From contig VYZB01000168.1 of the NCBI GenBank assembly GCA_013397455.1, forward strand, positions 1,268,839-1,332,838: DNA of 64,000 nucleotides, read 5' to 3'. Origin of the DNA: Crotophaga sulcirostris (taxonomy: Eukaryota; Chordata; Aves; Cuculiformes; Crotophagidae). The stretch's first letter is position 1; every line of letters starts with the position of its first letter. Shown in pieces: positions 14,601 through 26,870 of the stretch. The notes under the pieces are model-generated. The model was not told where the DNA came from. It was given only the letters and a program-made list of their open reading frames with translations, and made no database searches. Position numbers and translations under genes: made by a program.

Positions 14601-16334
14601 TCCATTCCAGAGGTATGAAATTCTTTTCATTCATTATGTTTCAGTGTGCTTGTAGTTCTAGTGCAACACCACAGCTGACAGAGTGACATCCTGCCTTGTT
14701 CCCAGGGTCCTGCCTGGTCACCCTGGGGCTGTGTCTGGCACTGCATATTTTTTCCAAGGCTGGCTCTTCGAAGCTTAGCTTAGTCCTATCACCACAGACC
14801 AGACAGAATATGATGAAAAAGAGAAAAAGAGCTGTTATGTGATTTTTTGAGAGTATGTATTGGGTTAACTGATTGCAACATGACAAGAATACAGAGTTAA
14901 GTTTCAGAAAGAAACTACATATGTGTATAATGCAAAGTCTGTGACATAGGATTATCAGTACTAGTATTTATTCCATTTAAGTGAAGGAAGTGTCTAAGAT
15001 CTTTGCTGGGTAAAGAATTTTAAGAAAGCAAATTTTGTGGAATTAAAAAGAAATAGTACAATCTAGTAGTAATGAGAACAATCTGTTAGAAAGTCATACT
15101 GAAAGCTCAGCATTAGAGGAGGTTTCTGGTATAGCAAAAAGCATGGTAGTTAAGTTTACTATTTCATGGAGAAAGAAGTATTAAAAGAATAAATACAGTT
15201 GCTTCATGAAGGACTACTCTCAGAGTACAAAAAGAACCTCTAGTACATGGGGCATATGTCGTTACTTGTCAAGATCAGCAGTAATTGGTTTAATGTTATC
15301 CAAGAAAAATACTTCGGAAAAGTAATTGAAAACTTAGGGATGTAACAGAAAGGGGGGAAAATAATACTGATACTTTAAAAGAAAAAAAAAAAAAGAATGA
15401 TCATGGTAGTTATCATTTCCTAGGCCCAGCTGAAAATCGCATTGAGACAATGGCTCAAGTAGTAAAAAACAGTAATTAGGAAACTTCTAAATAATTTTAT
15501 AAGCACAGTAAACACCATAGGTTTACCAAAGAAAAATACTGGAGATACTCATAACTTGAATCCTCACTGCATTGCACCATGTATAGATTTAAGTATATAT
15601 GGAAAGACAGAGAAAAACAGATTTATGCTAGTAGTAAGTCAAGAGTTTTCCCTGAAGTGCTTATAGAGCCATCCACAGAAGTGTTGTGAAGCTGTGGGAG
15701 TAACCTACATCAAAATTCCTCTACTGTGCATTTTGATAAACCAGTTAAACATGCATTTTTCAAAACACAAATGTGTGTTACTGTTTCTGAAACGTGTCAT
15801 TATTCAGATGCTAGAAAAAAATATCTTGGGTCTCCCTTGAAAAGGAAGACTTTCTTAAGTCCTGAAAACAGCCAGGAGATTGTTTTGCCATCACCAAGAA
15901 ATTCAATTTGAATGAATCTTTTATTTGGTACACTGCCATAGGCTTGTAAAATTATTGGATACCACTACAATAAAGAATGAGTTATAGTACGTGTATTTGG
16001 CTGTGTAAGTGTTAGATTTTTGCAAATTCTCCTAGCAAGTGTTTAATTATTTCAGTTGACAAGAAACAGTCTGGGCCAAAAATGAGACCTTCATAAAAAA
16101 GCACAGTTTTCACATAAGTGCCACTTTAAGCCTCAAGAATTCAAAAGCTTCACAGATATTAGACAAGTCATCCTTAGTCATGTAAACTTCTGAGCTAAGT
16201 ATTTCTACTGAGGTTGATAAAATTACTCTCAGAAGTACAACCCCATCCAAGACAATTATATGTACAACTTTCAAAAGTAAAAGTGGTTGAGAACATACTT
16301 TCACTTTCATCATGCTGCTCTGAGCTACAGAGGT
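8606..16334. other. Long non-coding stretch, possible old LTR-like patch near 9.45 kb
   Basis: About 7.7 kb without a convincing exon. Around 9330-9570 the sequence is less AT-rich and holds TCAATGGAGAGA (9446-9457), which recurs at 52086-52097. Either patch could be a fragment of an old LTR-type repeat, but no paired LTR, primer-binding site or polypurine tract is seen. A poly-T run ending in CAG near 11350-11375 looks like a splice acceptor, yet the sequence after it resembles no known protein. Confidence 0.4.
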
Positions 16335-16448
16335 TTTATGAAGGGTCATTATTAATCAAAATCTCACACATGGGGAAACTGAGCCATCGAGAAGTGATTT
16401 AGTGAAGGTCATAGAATAAATCCTGGTTGCAGAAGCTAGATGAAAAGA
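16335..16448 (+). mobile_element. MIR-type (CORE-SINE) relic
   Basis: Contains ACATGGGGAAACTGAG, then GAGAAGTGA, then GTGAAGGTCATA and CCTGGTTGCAGAAG, in that order. This resembles the sense MIR core ('ATGGGGAAACTGAGGCACAGAGAAGTGAAGTGACTTGCCCAAGGTCACACAG'), with substitutions and a small deletion. Confidence 0.65.
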
Positions 16449-18855
16449 TTTTCATGCTCCTTTTTTTAAGCATAAGATTGACAGTTTGCATTGTAAGAAA
16501 TTTATGTACATTATGAGTTTCTTGCAAATATAGCAATAAATAAATAAATGAACAAGCATATGTATGAATATAAGAGATCTTGGGGATTCCGAAGTATAGA
16601 CTTTCATACTGTTTTAAGTCTACCCACACTAACCTGCTAACAACGGGAATGTACATTGTTGAGAAGACAATTCATTAACATATACTCTGTGTCTATATGT
16701 TGTGGGTAAGAAAGGGAAAATTAATAATTTAATTTTCAATTAATTTTCAATGTCATAAGAAACTCCGCTTTGTTGGTACCTGAATTTCAGAGTGTGGTGG
16801 GTGTATGGGGTGCAGGAAAGGGATCATGAGGTGGATGCAAAATGACAAACTGCTGGCAATAGATAAGCTGTTGGTCTAAGACAGATTGAAAGTGAAAATC
16901 TTTATTTCATGAACACAAATGGTTGCTCACCTAAAAGATCTGGCAATGAAGGGGCAAAAAGAAGGAAATCATAGAGAGTTAGGGACAGTTTAGTTTTGAG
17001 TTTCTGAACTTTAAAGTCAAAATAGATAGACATAGAAAGACCTACAAAGACATTCAGTTAAACATCATTCCCTTTTTCAAGGTGTAAGTCAGCTGTGATT
17101 CCTATAAAGTATTTTGGATCTTTGTGGTTGTACAGAGAAATAAATAAGAACAAACTTGCTTCAGAAGACTTTGACCAAAACTGTGTTATTCTATGTTTTT
17201 AGCTACAAGGACATCTATTTCTTTTCAAAGAAAAAAAGAAAAGAAAAAATAATTAAGAGAATTTCATTAACTAACCAACGAACGAACCTCTATCTTCCTC
17301 CACTCAAAACAGGGAGGAAAGAAAGCTTGAAGGAGTTTAACAAAGGACCGGTCGTTGGTGTAAATTGTTAACTCTGCTGATTTGTCAGAGTTGAAAGATG
17401 CTTTTCCATGTAAAAGAGAATGAAAAATATAATGATAATGAGCTTTTATATAGATCTCAAAGCTATATCCTATACTTTGTTCTTTGGGAAGCACCTGACA
17501 CAGTCTGGGGTCTGCAATAACCTAAAAAAAGAAATAAGAAAGGATCAGTTCTGTAGAGGCATGATGACTTCCCTGACAACATATGGAAGTTGGGATAGAG
17601 GAGCATTAGTAGAAATGTTGATCACTGGATGGTTAGGAAAGAAAATCAATAACATATCCCTAAGTCATAATACATGTGAAAGTGCTGGTTTTGCAAATCA
17701 ACACGTAAAACTGTAGCATTAGATTTTGACTTGTGGGCTCTTTAAGCAAGCTTTAGGTAATAAGCTCTTTGGGACTTAGGGCGAAGTCCCTTCCCTGCTG
17801 TATGCAAAACACAAAAAACTTGAGTTTGCCAAAGGTCTGGGGTTTTTAGCAGTAGCATAACACAAACAGTTTTGTGGTGATATCTTTAACCCCATCCCCA
17901 ATTATAAATTTTGGATAAGTCAGATTTCATTGTCTGCTGCACTAATGCAATCCCTCAGCCAGTACTCAGAAAATGATAATAAAATATAATCAATGACTAC
18001 AATATTCTGCTCTGTACTTGCGAGCATGAATCCTTGGAGATGCTAGATAAGCTGTCAAGAATCTCAGGGGATGGTAAAGTTGCTCTGGAATTTGTGAAAT
18101 TCTTATTTCTAACCCAACTTTTACACTGACTTTAACCTTTGCTTTTAGAAGGTTTTTTAGTTCTTCCCCCGCCCCCAATGATTTTGGCTCTTTTACAGTG
18201 GCTGTATGAAACCAATGATACTGGAAGGAATTGCAACAGGGCCTCCATATTTTTCCACTGAGTCAGACTGACAATACTTGTCCCCACCCTTCATTTAAAA
18301 ACCTGATTAGGCTGAACTGTGGGTTGCGACAAAGTCACTTCCAATGAAAGGTCAACCTTTTCTCTATATTCTGCATAAGATATGTCATGACAGAGCAAAA
18401 CTGCTTATAATCAAGTGTACTAACATCATGTCTTCCAACTATTTGGCTTATCTGGAGTAGAATAGAATTTTTTTTCCGCACAAACCAGCTCTTCTGTACA
18501 AATATTTTTGAATAGGGAAAGAATCTCAAGACAAACTCTTTTTACTTGGGTCCAGTGGTATTTTCTCACAATAAAGGATACTTGGATTTGACTTCAGGTA
18601 ACAAATATATCATGGATAAATGGGAAAGAGACAAGAAAGAAAAGGGAGGAATTTGTAGAATCAGCATTACCCTTCTTGAAGTGAATAAAAATGCACTTGA
18701 CAATGAAACACTCAATTTTATGTTCAGCTTAAATACATATCCAGTGAACCTGTAAAACTTTCTTAGAACCACAGGAATTTAGAAATGCCCTAGAAAAGTG
18801 GGTGCCTACTGCCTCCTTTCAAGGAATCACCAAATGTCAGAACAATAACTAAATT
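16449..18855. other. AT-rich non-coding stretch
   Basis: No exon or transposon recognised. It contains a short AAAT run (about 16536-16550) and an 11-bp adjacent tandem duplication of TAATTTTCAAT (16730-16751), both likely replication-slippage products. Confidence 0.5.
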
Positions 18856-18895
18856 ATTATTTTTCAAACTCAGTCCATTATTTTTCGAACTCAGT
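18856..18895. repeat. 19-bp local direct duplication
   Basis: ATTATTTTTCAAACTCAGT (18856-18874) is followed by ATTATTTTTCGAACTCAGT (18877-18895). They differ at one base and start 21 bp apart. This is a simple local duplication. Confidence 0.85.
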
Positions 18896-21792
18896 AAAAT
18901 CAGAATTACAAGGGAAGCACTTGCTGGTTATTGCTGATTCAGAAAGAAAAGCAACTGTGACATGATGTAAAACTGCATGTTCAAATGAGGGTGTACATGG
19001 ATTTGCTTTTAAGCTCAGCATGCTTAGGGACTGTATAGTTAGAGCAGAGTAAAATCCTCTGGGAATTATTAGCCAGCATCACATCAGACAACCTTTTCTT
19101 GATTGACTGGGTTTCTGAGTTGCAGCAGAGCAAACAACAGCATTTTCTCTGTTCTGATTTCCCCTTGCTTTTACAAATGTACATATGGAGGTGAGGACAC
19201 ATGTCTTAGTGAAACCTCTTGGTGCCTAATAATGGATGTTTCTATATACAGGCAAGTAGTATTCTATTATTCTCTACATCCTCCGTGCAGGGAGGGGAAA
19301 GATAGACTATCAGGAAAAAAAAGTTGGTATTCATTATTTCTTGGCCTTAAGAAAATGTGCCCATCAATCCATCAAAAACAAATTTTATTCTGTAATATTA
19401 ACGTTTAAGGCTATGCTCTTCTGGCGTATTGATTCTCCATAGGCAGAAGGACTCTGAAATGGAAACAATTTTAGAAATGTAGTTTTCAGTTTCCTTAATA
19501 TTGTAGGTTCCTGTTATGAAAGAAAATGGCTTTTCCTCCCTTCTCTGATTTTGTACTATATGTATTATTCACACAAAAATGGGCCAAGTTTATCTCTTCT
19601 GCAAGTCCAAGGACCTTATATCTCTGTGAAATTTCCACAACCAGTTTGTTTCTTAAATAATTAAATATCATCACATCTTTATTTATAAATATTTCAATAA
19701 AATCCTGGCCCAAAATCTAAATTACAATCAGGATTTATTTTTTATATTTCATTGAGCCCACACACACAGGGCAACAACTGAGTCAGGACACTTGTTAAAC
19801 GTATGCTTAACTTGGACTGTGCCCATAAGAATTTGAACACTTGCTACTTCTATAAGTTGGAGTAAAGCATGTGCTGAAAGCTTTCCTTAAATTGTATAAT
19901 TGAAGGATGTTTGGGCAAGAGAAAGGTGAATCTTCAGCTGCTTTTGAACCAAAATCTTGTATTTGAATGAGAACTGGGGATGAGTGTTGGAGAGAGGTAC
20001 AGAAATAAACAGAAAAGTCTTTGACAAAGTTCTGGGGAACTAAATTACAGACCTCTAAAGTTGGGGCTGGAATTGGGATGGTAGCTAAAATCTCCTCACG
20101 TCTCTACATCTGGTGCCTCTATATCGTGGCTAACATACATGAGTTCTTCCACTGCCAGTGCTTCTAGTGTGTGACGTGGTTTGAAATCTGTTTTTCCCTG
20201 TTGAGGAACAGAAGGTTTAGGTCTCCCGCTCTGTCAGTTTGACACCTCTTGACAGCACAGACCTCCCTCTTTGGCACTGTGTTTCTTAGCTTTTCCGTCA
20301 AATGTCTCCTGTTTTTTGAAGAAAGAAATCACTTAATTCATTATGGTTGAAATGCAGACCCCTGCAGATTGACAGCATATGATCTGTGCAAACCTAGGGC
20401 ACTGTCTGCCAAGATCTAACACAGGGCCTTCAAAGAGGACTTGGGAGACATTTTAGAAGTGAATGGATCTTGTTATGGACCACTGCCTACAAAAGAACTT
20501 CTGTGCAGGGGAAGAAAATGCCTAAGAAATAATATCACAGATTTCATCCAGTACACTGTTATTTATAAAACAGCTACTGATAACCCACAGAAGGTCTTTA
20601 AGCATGGATTAACATAGAAGACTGTGTAAACAAGAATACTTGATAGACAGCTGTCCTCTTGAGCCAACAAAAATACGAATGTAGGTTGTTTATATACTCT
20701 GCTAAAATGAGATCTAAATAGGATCGAAAGAAAAAAAAAGAAAGAAGGCCTATTTATAAACTCTGCTTCCATACTCAATAAAAGTCTGCAGGCTAAAAGT
20801 GTGAAAAGCCTTCCACCATATGAGTTTGTAAAACACATGGAAAATTAAAGATGTGTGTGTTTACAGAAAATATCCAAAACTCTCAGGCTGTTCTCAGCAC
20901 CCAGGCAATGATCACAGTTGATGGGTTCCATGGTGTAGCCGTACAACTCATTATGTCAAACATACATCTTGGCTCAAAGATTTTGTACATCTCTGCCTGC
21001 ATATTGCTGCTGTGATTAATTCTGTAATTCACAGGAGGAAGTTCTGTGTAGATAAGGCAATTAAAATTAGGTGAGAGGAGAACTTCTGTAGTGCTGTGGG
21101 AAAACATGATTCTTTGTATCCATCTATTAACTCTAGTCAGCATCAAATACTTATGTCTGAACAATTACTCCAAGATGTAATTGTGAAGTTTTGAAACGCA
21201 ACAGAGTCTCTTGCAGCTTCCTGATTTCTCCAGGTCGGTCATCAACCGAATTGTGGTACAAATCAGCTTGTTAAAGTTTAGACTTTTATTCATGTAATAA
21301 TGCTGTGAGCACGATCAGACAGTGAATTATCCATGGTCCATTCCAGTATGCTTGTTCTGAAGCTCACAAAACAGTTTAGAGTGACCTCTGTTTCAAGAAC
21401 GACTCGTGTTTCCGTGAAATTATTTTTAGCACAAATACTTGACATTATTTTAGAAGGTGGATTGACCACATCTAAGTTAGAGACATGATTGGGCTGAGAC
21501 AGAGCAGCAGAAGAGATGACAAGTAAATAAGATGTGAATTTACGTCAAAGGAGCCTGGAAACAAAAACTGTTCTTTTTTCATAAAAGATAAACCAGTGCT
21601 CTTTTCAGAGCCTGCACTGTGTAGCAATCACGGTGCTCCAAACAAGTTCACTACGACTTCTTTTTAAAGCAGGTTTTGTTATGGTGTGTTCTTCACTTAA
21701 CTGAGATATATCAAAGTCAAAATAGATGCCTTATTGGGGCAGCTCTAAAAGAACCGATTTAGCCAATGTTAATGAACAGTAATGCCTCATGC
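18896..21792. other. Non-coding stretch
   Basis: No coding or repeat feature recognised. Around 21180-21480 the base composition is more even and free of simple repeats, as is often true of conserved non-coding DNA, but conservation cannot be judged from one sequence. Confidence 0.45.
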
Positions 21793-21876
21793 TTAATCAG
21801 GAGAGTATTACAGGGGGAAAACCAATGCAGCAGAGATGTGCATTTAACGTATGCCAAGTGATTAAGTGGTGATTAA
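21793..21876. promoter_or_regulatory. Cluster of three TGATTAA homeodomain-type motifs
   Basis: GTGATTAA occurs at 21858-21865 and again at 21869-21876, starting 11 bp apart, about one helical turn. The reverse complement TTAATCA lies at 21794-21800. TGATTAA and TTAATCA resemble homeodomain binding sites, and one-turn spacing puts sites on the same DNA face. Function is inferred; AT-rich DNA yields such motifs by chance. Confidence 0.3.
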
Positions 21877-24800
21877 CCAGGGGTTGAAATTCTGAGCTCT
21901 GGACTTTTAATAAAGTGTCAAATAAAGATTAAAAGGAAGAAGAAAGAATAGTCAAAGAAGAAACTCAGTAAGCCTCCATTTTATTATGGTCTTTTTATTC
22001 AGTGTACAGTTTTTTAAAGACCTGTATATTCATACTCTCACATAAAATCCTGTGATAGAGATGGACATTTTGAATGCGATATCCAAACACAATTAATGGA
22101 TTTGAAAGCCTGACTGTTATAAGGTTGTTTTCCATGTTACCTAACATTGCAGTGCATTAAATGGAATCCTCACTATTTACAGTATCACTTTTAAATATAA
22201 ACAGATATCTTTGTTACAACATTTATCTTAGCTGTATTAAGCTAAGCATTTAGGAGCTTCACAAACTACTGATCACATTCTGCAGATTTTATTCAGCTTT
22301 GATAACAATTACTTGGGAAAGTAGCGTTACTGAAGTCAATGGACAGAGGCATTGATGCTACCATGCTATGAATGTGGGTTGTGAAATCAAAAGTGGTAGC
22401 AAAACTACTTTACTGACTCCAGAGGACTTATTAACATGCAGTGGAAGCTCTCAAGGTGGTTCTGCTCTCCAGAGCTAATGATACGTATCAGGTATTATCA
22501 TCATGCTTCGAGTGCTGTTCGACTGCAGTTCATCTCGTCAGATGCAAAGGATTTCATTTCTGGATAGCTCCACATGTCAAGTTTTAACTTGGCTTTTGGA
22601 CTGGCAGAAATGATCAGTATCCCAAATCAGTGTACAGGAGCAAAAGTTCCCCTTCAGTAAAAAAGAAAGCAATGAGAAGTAATAAATTACCTTCTTGTTT
22701 TCCCGTGAACTGAATGATCATGGGGTCTTGAAGAATCAAGATCCAGCTACCCTTGCACTTATGTTGTACTCCACGTTAATGTGTGAAAGTGGCAAATTAC
22801 TGCTCGACAGTTCATGTGCAGCCATTTCATGTTGCTTCCCTAACATTTCATTGAAAAAGGAGTGGAGGAATATTAGTCATCTTTTCCCAAATGCTGCTCC
22901 CTAGCATGGGAACTGCTGTGGTAAGGTGGGGAATTTACCTTGCCGTGCCAAGTAGTCTCTGAAGGAAACACTGGCTGTGTAACTGAGGTTGTACAGTGAG
23001 CTGGACAAGAAATTGAAGGTTCCTTTGATGAACTGATTCTTACTTTTTAGAATATTTCAGAAGAAACAAGCAAACACAAACCCCAAGAAAACAAAAAGAT
23101 AGAGAAAATAATTGGTAGCGTCATCTTCTAGACCTGAAATTATCACGACTGCTTTTTAAACACTTAGTTTCTGCAAATAGTCTACGGCTTATATCTTCAC
23201 TGCTTTGACTGCAGCTGAGAACTGATTTTCTAAGGATTTTAATTTCCATAATCAATTCAACTTCATTTAATGCGAAGGTAGCTCATCACTTTTGAACATT
23301 AGGTTATTATAAAGTTATTGTGTCATAGTTGGTAGCATTGCCTAAGTCGTTTCCCAGGTAGTGTCGTACTGCAAATGTCCATGCACTTAATCTAGTGATA
23401 GTTATATGCAGAAGTATTCTGTCAGAGAAAAAAAAAATCAATCCAACTTACAAATCTTTATTCTGTGTGTTTTTGTAGAAGTTCAGAAAAGACTGGACTG
23501 CAGAATTTTCCAGAAACACTTTTTAATTTTCAGGAGTGTAAATAATAAATGGCTATAATCACTCTTCTCATGCAGTGAAATATGTACTTTTAGAAGAAGC
23601 CGCACGGAGTCTCTAGTTATGCTACTGTATTCCTTGTTTCAGCTAGTTGAAAAAAGGATGCTATCTCAAACATGGAGAATCTTATATTTATTTTATTTCT
23701 TAAATTTACCCCTTGGGGTTGCAGAAGGGTTCAACCTGCTGTTAGTTTGAAAAGTAGGGGACCTGTCCCTACAACTGATGAAAAGAAATGCCACAGTGGG
23801 GCTCTGCCAGTCAAGCATAAGGATTTTGTAGCAGTATTTTTCATTTTCATTAAATGAAAAATATTTATTGTCATGATGTTGAGGGTTTTCTCTCCACTTT
23901 TGTCCATGTACACCTCTCTATACATCTTTTCTGTCAGCATTTGAATCAAGAAGATTCCAGCATCTGGCTAGAAGAATCTGCAGAAATCACTTTTTTTTAA
24001 AGTGATCTTTAGGTCTATTGGTCAGTCTCTCTCTAATCCAAGATCAACTAGAAAACAGATAAACACAGACATTGTCACCAAGAAAATGATAATTGCTTAT
24101 GCGTAAATTCTCTAAGAAAGTATGTCTTTTTTCTCATCTTACTAGTTAGATCCATTCTTCTATCCTTTGCAGATGAAGTCCTGCAAACTTTCTTTTGATG
24201 AAAACTTGCTCAGCTCATCTTGACTATTGTCTTCTACAATTGGAAATATGTACCTAACACTGCAGTGAAAAAGTGCTGAAATGAGAGTAGAAAAAAAAAG
24301 TTTGTTGAACATTGTAAGAATATAAAGACTGTAACCTTTGCCTATTCACATTGCTGATCCTTCTTTCGCCTTTTTTTCCGGTGAGTTGCTTTCACAGGAC
24401 TGTGAATTTTAACAGAAGGAACCACTGCCATTAGTCTTCAGTACTGCCTCTGATCTTAATTTAAACACTTTGCTGGATTGTATCAATGCCCTCCCGTTGA
24501 AAATGGCTTTTTGAAAAACTCTTCAGTGCTGAATTGTTTATTTTATTCATGTAAATCCGTCAAAGATGAAAACTCTGACCGCTGGCAGACATATACACTT
24601 TGTTTTACCTCCCGTTGCACTGCCTGGCCTGCAGTACTGGGCATTATCAGGAGAGACTTGTTTGGATAAGAAGGTGCCATACCGTAACAGTCATGGCCCA
24701 TTTACAAATCCAACATGGGCAACTTAACATAATAATAATAATGAAAAAAATCAAACATAAAATAATGGAAAATATGTGTATTGTTTGCTCTGTTTGACAT

Positions 24801-25621
24801 CATAAAAAAGGTGCACACTTGGGATGTTTATGCCCCAGATTGTTATTTTCTGATAATGTACCAGGTTAAAGTAAAGTTTTCCCTCTGGATGCATATATAA
24901 CGCTTAGATAAGAACAATTCACAAAATCCTATTATAGTGCTGCTGTACACAAACACATTTTCGGATGCTTCAGATAATATCAGGTACATATATACAAGAG
25001 GAAAAGGTATTTCTAGGAATATCATTATTGTTGGCATATCTATTTAAGTTTCCATATGCAATGGTGGCTCTTTCTTTGAGGCATACACTGAAAACATCAA
25101 AAAAATACATTGGATTTTTTGAAATGACAGTCTTTTTTAAACAAACAAACAAAGAAACACAGAATTTTAATGTTCTTCGTCCCCACTATCTACCATGACT
25201 CCTTCTTTGTCCCCAGAAATGAAATCATCACCTTTAGATCTCCAATATACTCTGGTAGTTTCAGTTTATTTTTAATTCCATCCAAGAGGAGGAAGGCATA
25301 AAAGTTTTGAACCGTTAGAAAATTAAAAATATATATATATATTTGCCTTTTAATAGATATTGAAACAAGTAAAATGCTCAATTCTTACACTCTGGGAAAT
25401 ATTGTTCTATTGCTGTTGTACTACCCTAAAGGGTGTTTCCAACTCTTTACCCAGCACTGGGGAAGACAATAGCTGCGTTGTTGAACTACTGCTTCTGTGT
25501 TTCTGCAGACCTGCACTGTAACATCAGCATCCGCCATGGACTTCTTTCGTGACACCATGCAAACAGTTTAATCTGTCTTTGACATCAAGACATCAGAGTA
25601 ATCTTCAGTAAATTTCTGGGT
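21877..25621. other. Non-coding stretch, possibly intronic
   Basis: No exon was recognised here. If the terminal exon at 25679 is real, this would be the 3' part of its last intron. It holds short AAT (24728-24742) and AT (25329-25343) runs. No old transposon was identified by eye. Confidence 0.45.
22479..22490. promoter_or_regulatory. Perfect 12-bp palindrome TGATACGTATCA
   Basis: A perfect self-complementary dodecamer centred on ACGT, sitting in a stretch of balanced composition (about 22430-22600) free of recognisable repeats. It could bind a homodimeric factor. A palindrome of this size also arises by chance over 64 kb, so the call is weak. Confidence 0.2.
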
Positions 25622-25647
25622 TTTCCTCTAGTTTCCATTTGGCAAGT

Positions 25648-25678
25648 AATTTGTCTCCTTGTGTTTTTGTTTCCCCAG
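25648..25678 (+). other. Candidate 3' splice site (acceptor)
   Basis: A pyrimidine-rich tract (TTTGTCTCCTTGTG, then TTTTTGTTTCCCC) leads directly into AG at 25677-25678. Tract length and a terminal CCCCAG are close to the vertebrate U2-type acceptor consensus. It is one of the best acceptors seen in the window. Confidence 0.5.
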
Positions 25679-25770
25679 ATGAGCCTGATGAATTTCAAAC
25701 CAGTATTAAAGGACATCAAGACATACAAGCCTATAGCAGAATGCTAGAGGTGGAGCGCTATCACTGCTGA
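25679..25770 (+). CDS. Candidate terminal coding exon of an unrecognised host gene
   Basis: Directly after the acceptor an open stretch of 29 full codons, with two exon-first bases completing a split codon, runs to TGA at 25768-25770. The peptide begins EPDEFQTS after the split codon and ends EVERYHC. It is hydrophilic and charged, with no membrane segment. Upstream exons would have to end with one base of a split codon, and none was identified within the window. A second reading beginning with ATG at 25679 gives a 22-codon frame. I do not recognise the protein. Support is the splice signal, an open frame of unremarkable codons and the UTR-like sequence downstream. Alternatives are a non-coding 3' exon or chance. 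Confidence 0.4.
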
Positions 25771-26870
25771 ACCCTAAATACTTACAGATATCAGTGGAAC
25801 ATATTCTTAGCAGAATTTACTCTCAGCGGTTGGTAGTTTGCTGGGATATTTTAAATAGCTTTTTAATTGTTTTAGATCTATTGTATTTAAAATAGGTTTA
25901 GAAGTATCTAGGTGTGTATTTTACTAAAATATTCAGGCTATTCAAATATTCAAGCTAATTAAAAATAGTTCACACTGCTCCTATTTCTTTCATCCAAGAA
26001 CTGTATATGTTAAAGGAGATAATACCACAGGCTATAGAATAGCCAGTATTATATGAAGTCTAAAAATCAGCTTTTATTATTATAATGTGTTTTAGCTTTC
26101 ACAGGTTTCAGCTATACATTGCAATGTATTTATAAACAATGAGTATTTTGTAACATTTTCAGAAGAAGATAGTTTCATAAGAAAATCATTAATATCCTTT
26201 TAGTTTTAGAAGGAGATTTAAACTAAAACATATATAAATATTACATTTTGTGCATTGTATACAGTATTTTTATAAGAGTTTGCAATTGGGAAGTTGTAAA
26301 CGTAGAGCTTAGGAACCATTCGGTCAAGAATCAAGAAACTAACATGAATGTCTCCTCCAAGAGCAAGACTCCTTGTACTAGACATCCAGCTGGTATAGAC
26401 ATTATCATAATCTCACAAAAACAGATTTTATAAAATATGCTTTAGAAAGAATCCTGACTTTTAAAAATGTAAAGAGCAAAGAGGAATGTAGGGGTATGTT
26501 AACAGAATATATCATAAACCGCTCTCATTCCTCACTCTAAAAAACTTCTTGTTGAAATTGAATCAAAACTTCCTGATGATTTCTTATTGAACATATTTTC
26601 TTCTAAAAGTGCTCTAAGCTTTTGAACATGGAGAAACATGTATTTATTGCTTGAAAAGGCTCTAGAGGAGAAAGTGATTACTTCTGTACTACTCATGTTT
26701 TCTCTTAATCTTATAGATGCTTTTTGTTTTGATCTCCTGATAACCATGAAATGGTAAAATTCTTTTGAGATCTTTATCTGTAAATATTAGATTTTAGTTT
26801 GTACATGATACGAGCCTAACCCGTAGCAGTAACTGGGGCAGTCATAAAATAAAAGTGTGATTCATTTTAC
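25771..26870 (+). other. Candidate 3' UTR of the 25.7-kb exon
   Basis: After the stop comes about 1.1 kb of AU-rich sequence with features common in vertebrate 3' UTRs: a TATTTAT core at 26127-26133, a Pumilio-like TGTAAATA at 26779-26786 and a canonical AATAAA at 26848-26853 followed by GTGTG. No stable reading frame or transposon is seen. The UTR assignment depends on the exon call, and the cleavage site is inferred. Confidence 0.35.
26848..26853 (+). terminator. Canonical poly(A) signal AATAAA
   Basis: AATAAA followed within a few bases by a GTGTG-containing element is a plausible cleavage and polyadenylation signal for the transcript ending at 25.7-26.9 kb. AATAAA is common in AT-rich DNA, so position relative to the exon is the only support. 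Confidence 0.3.
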
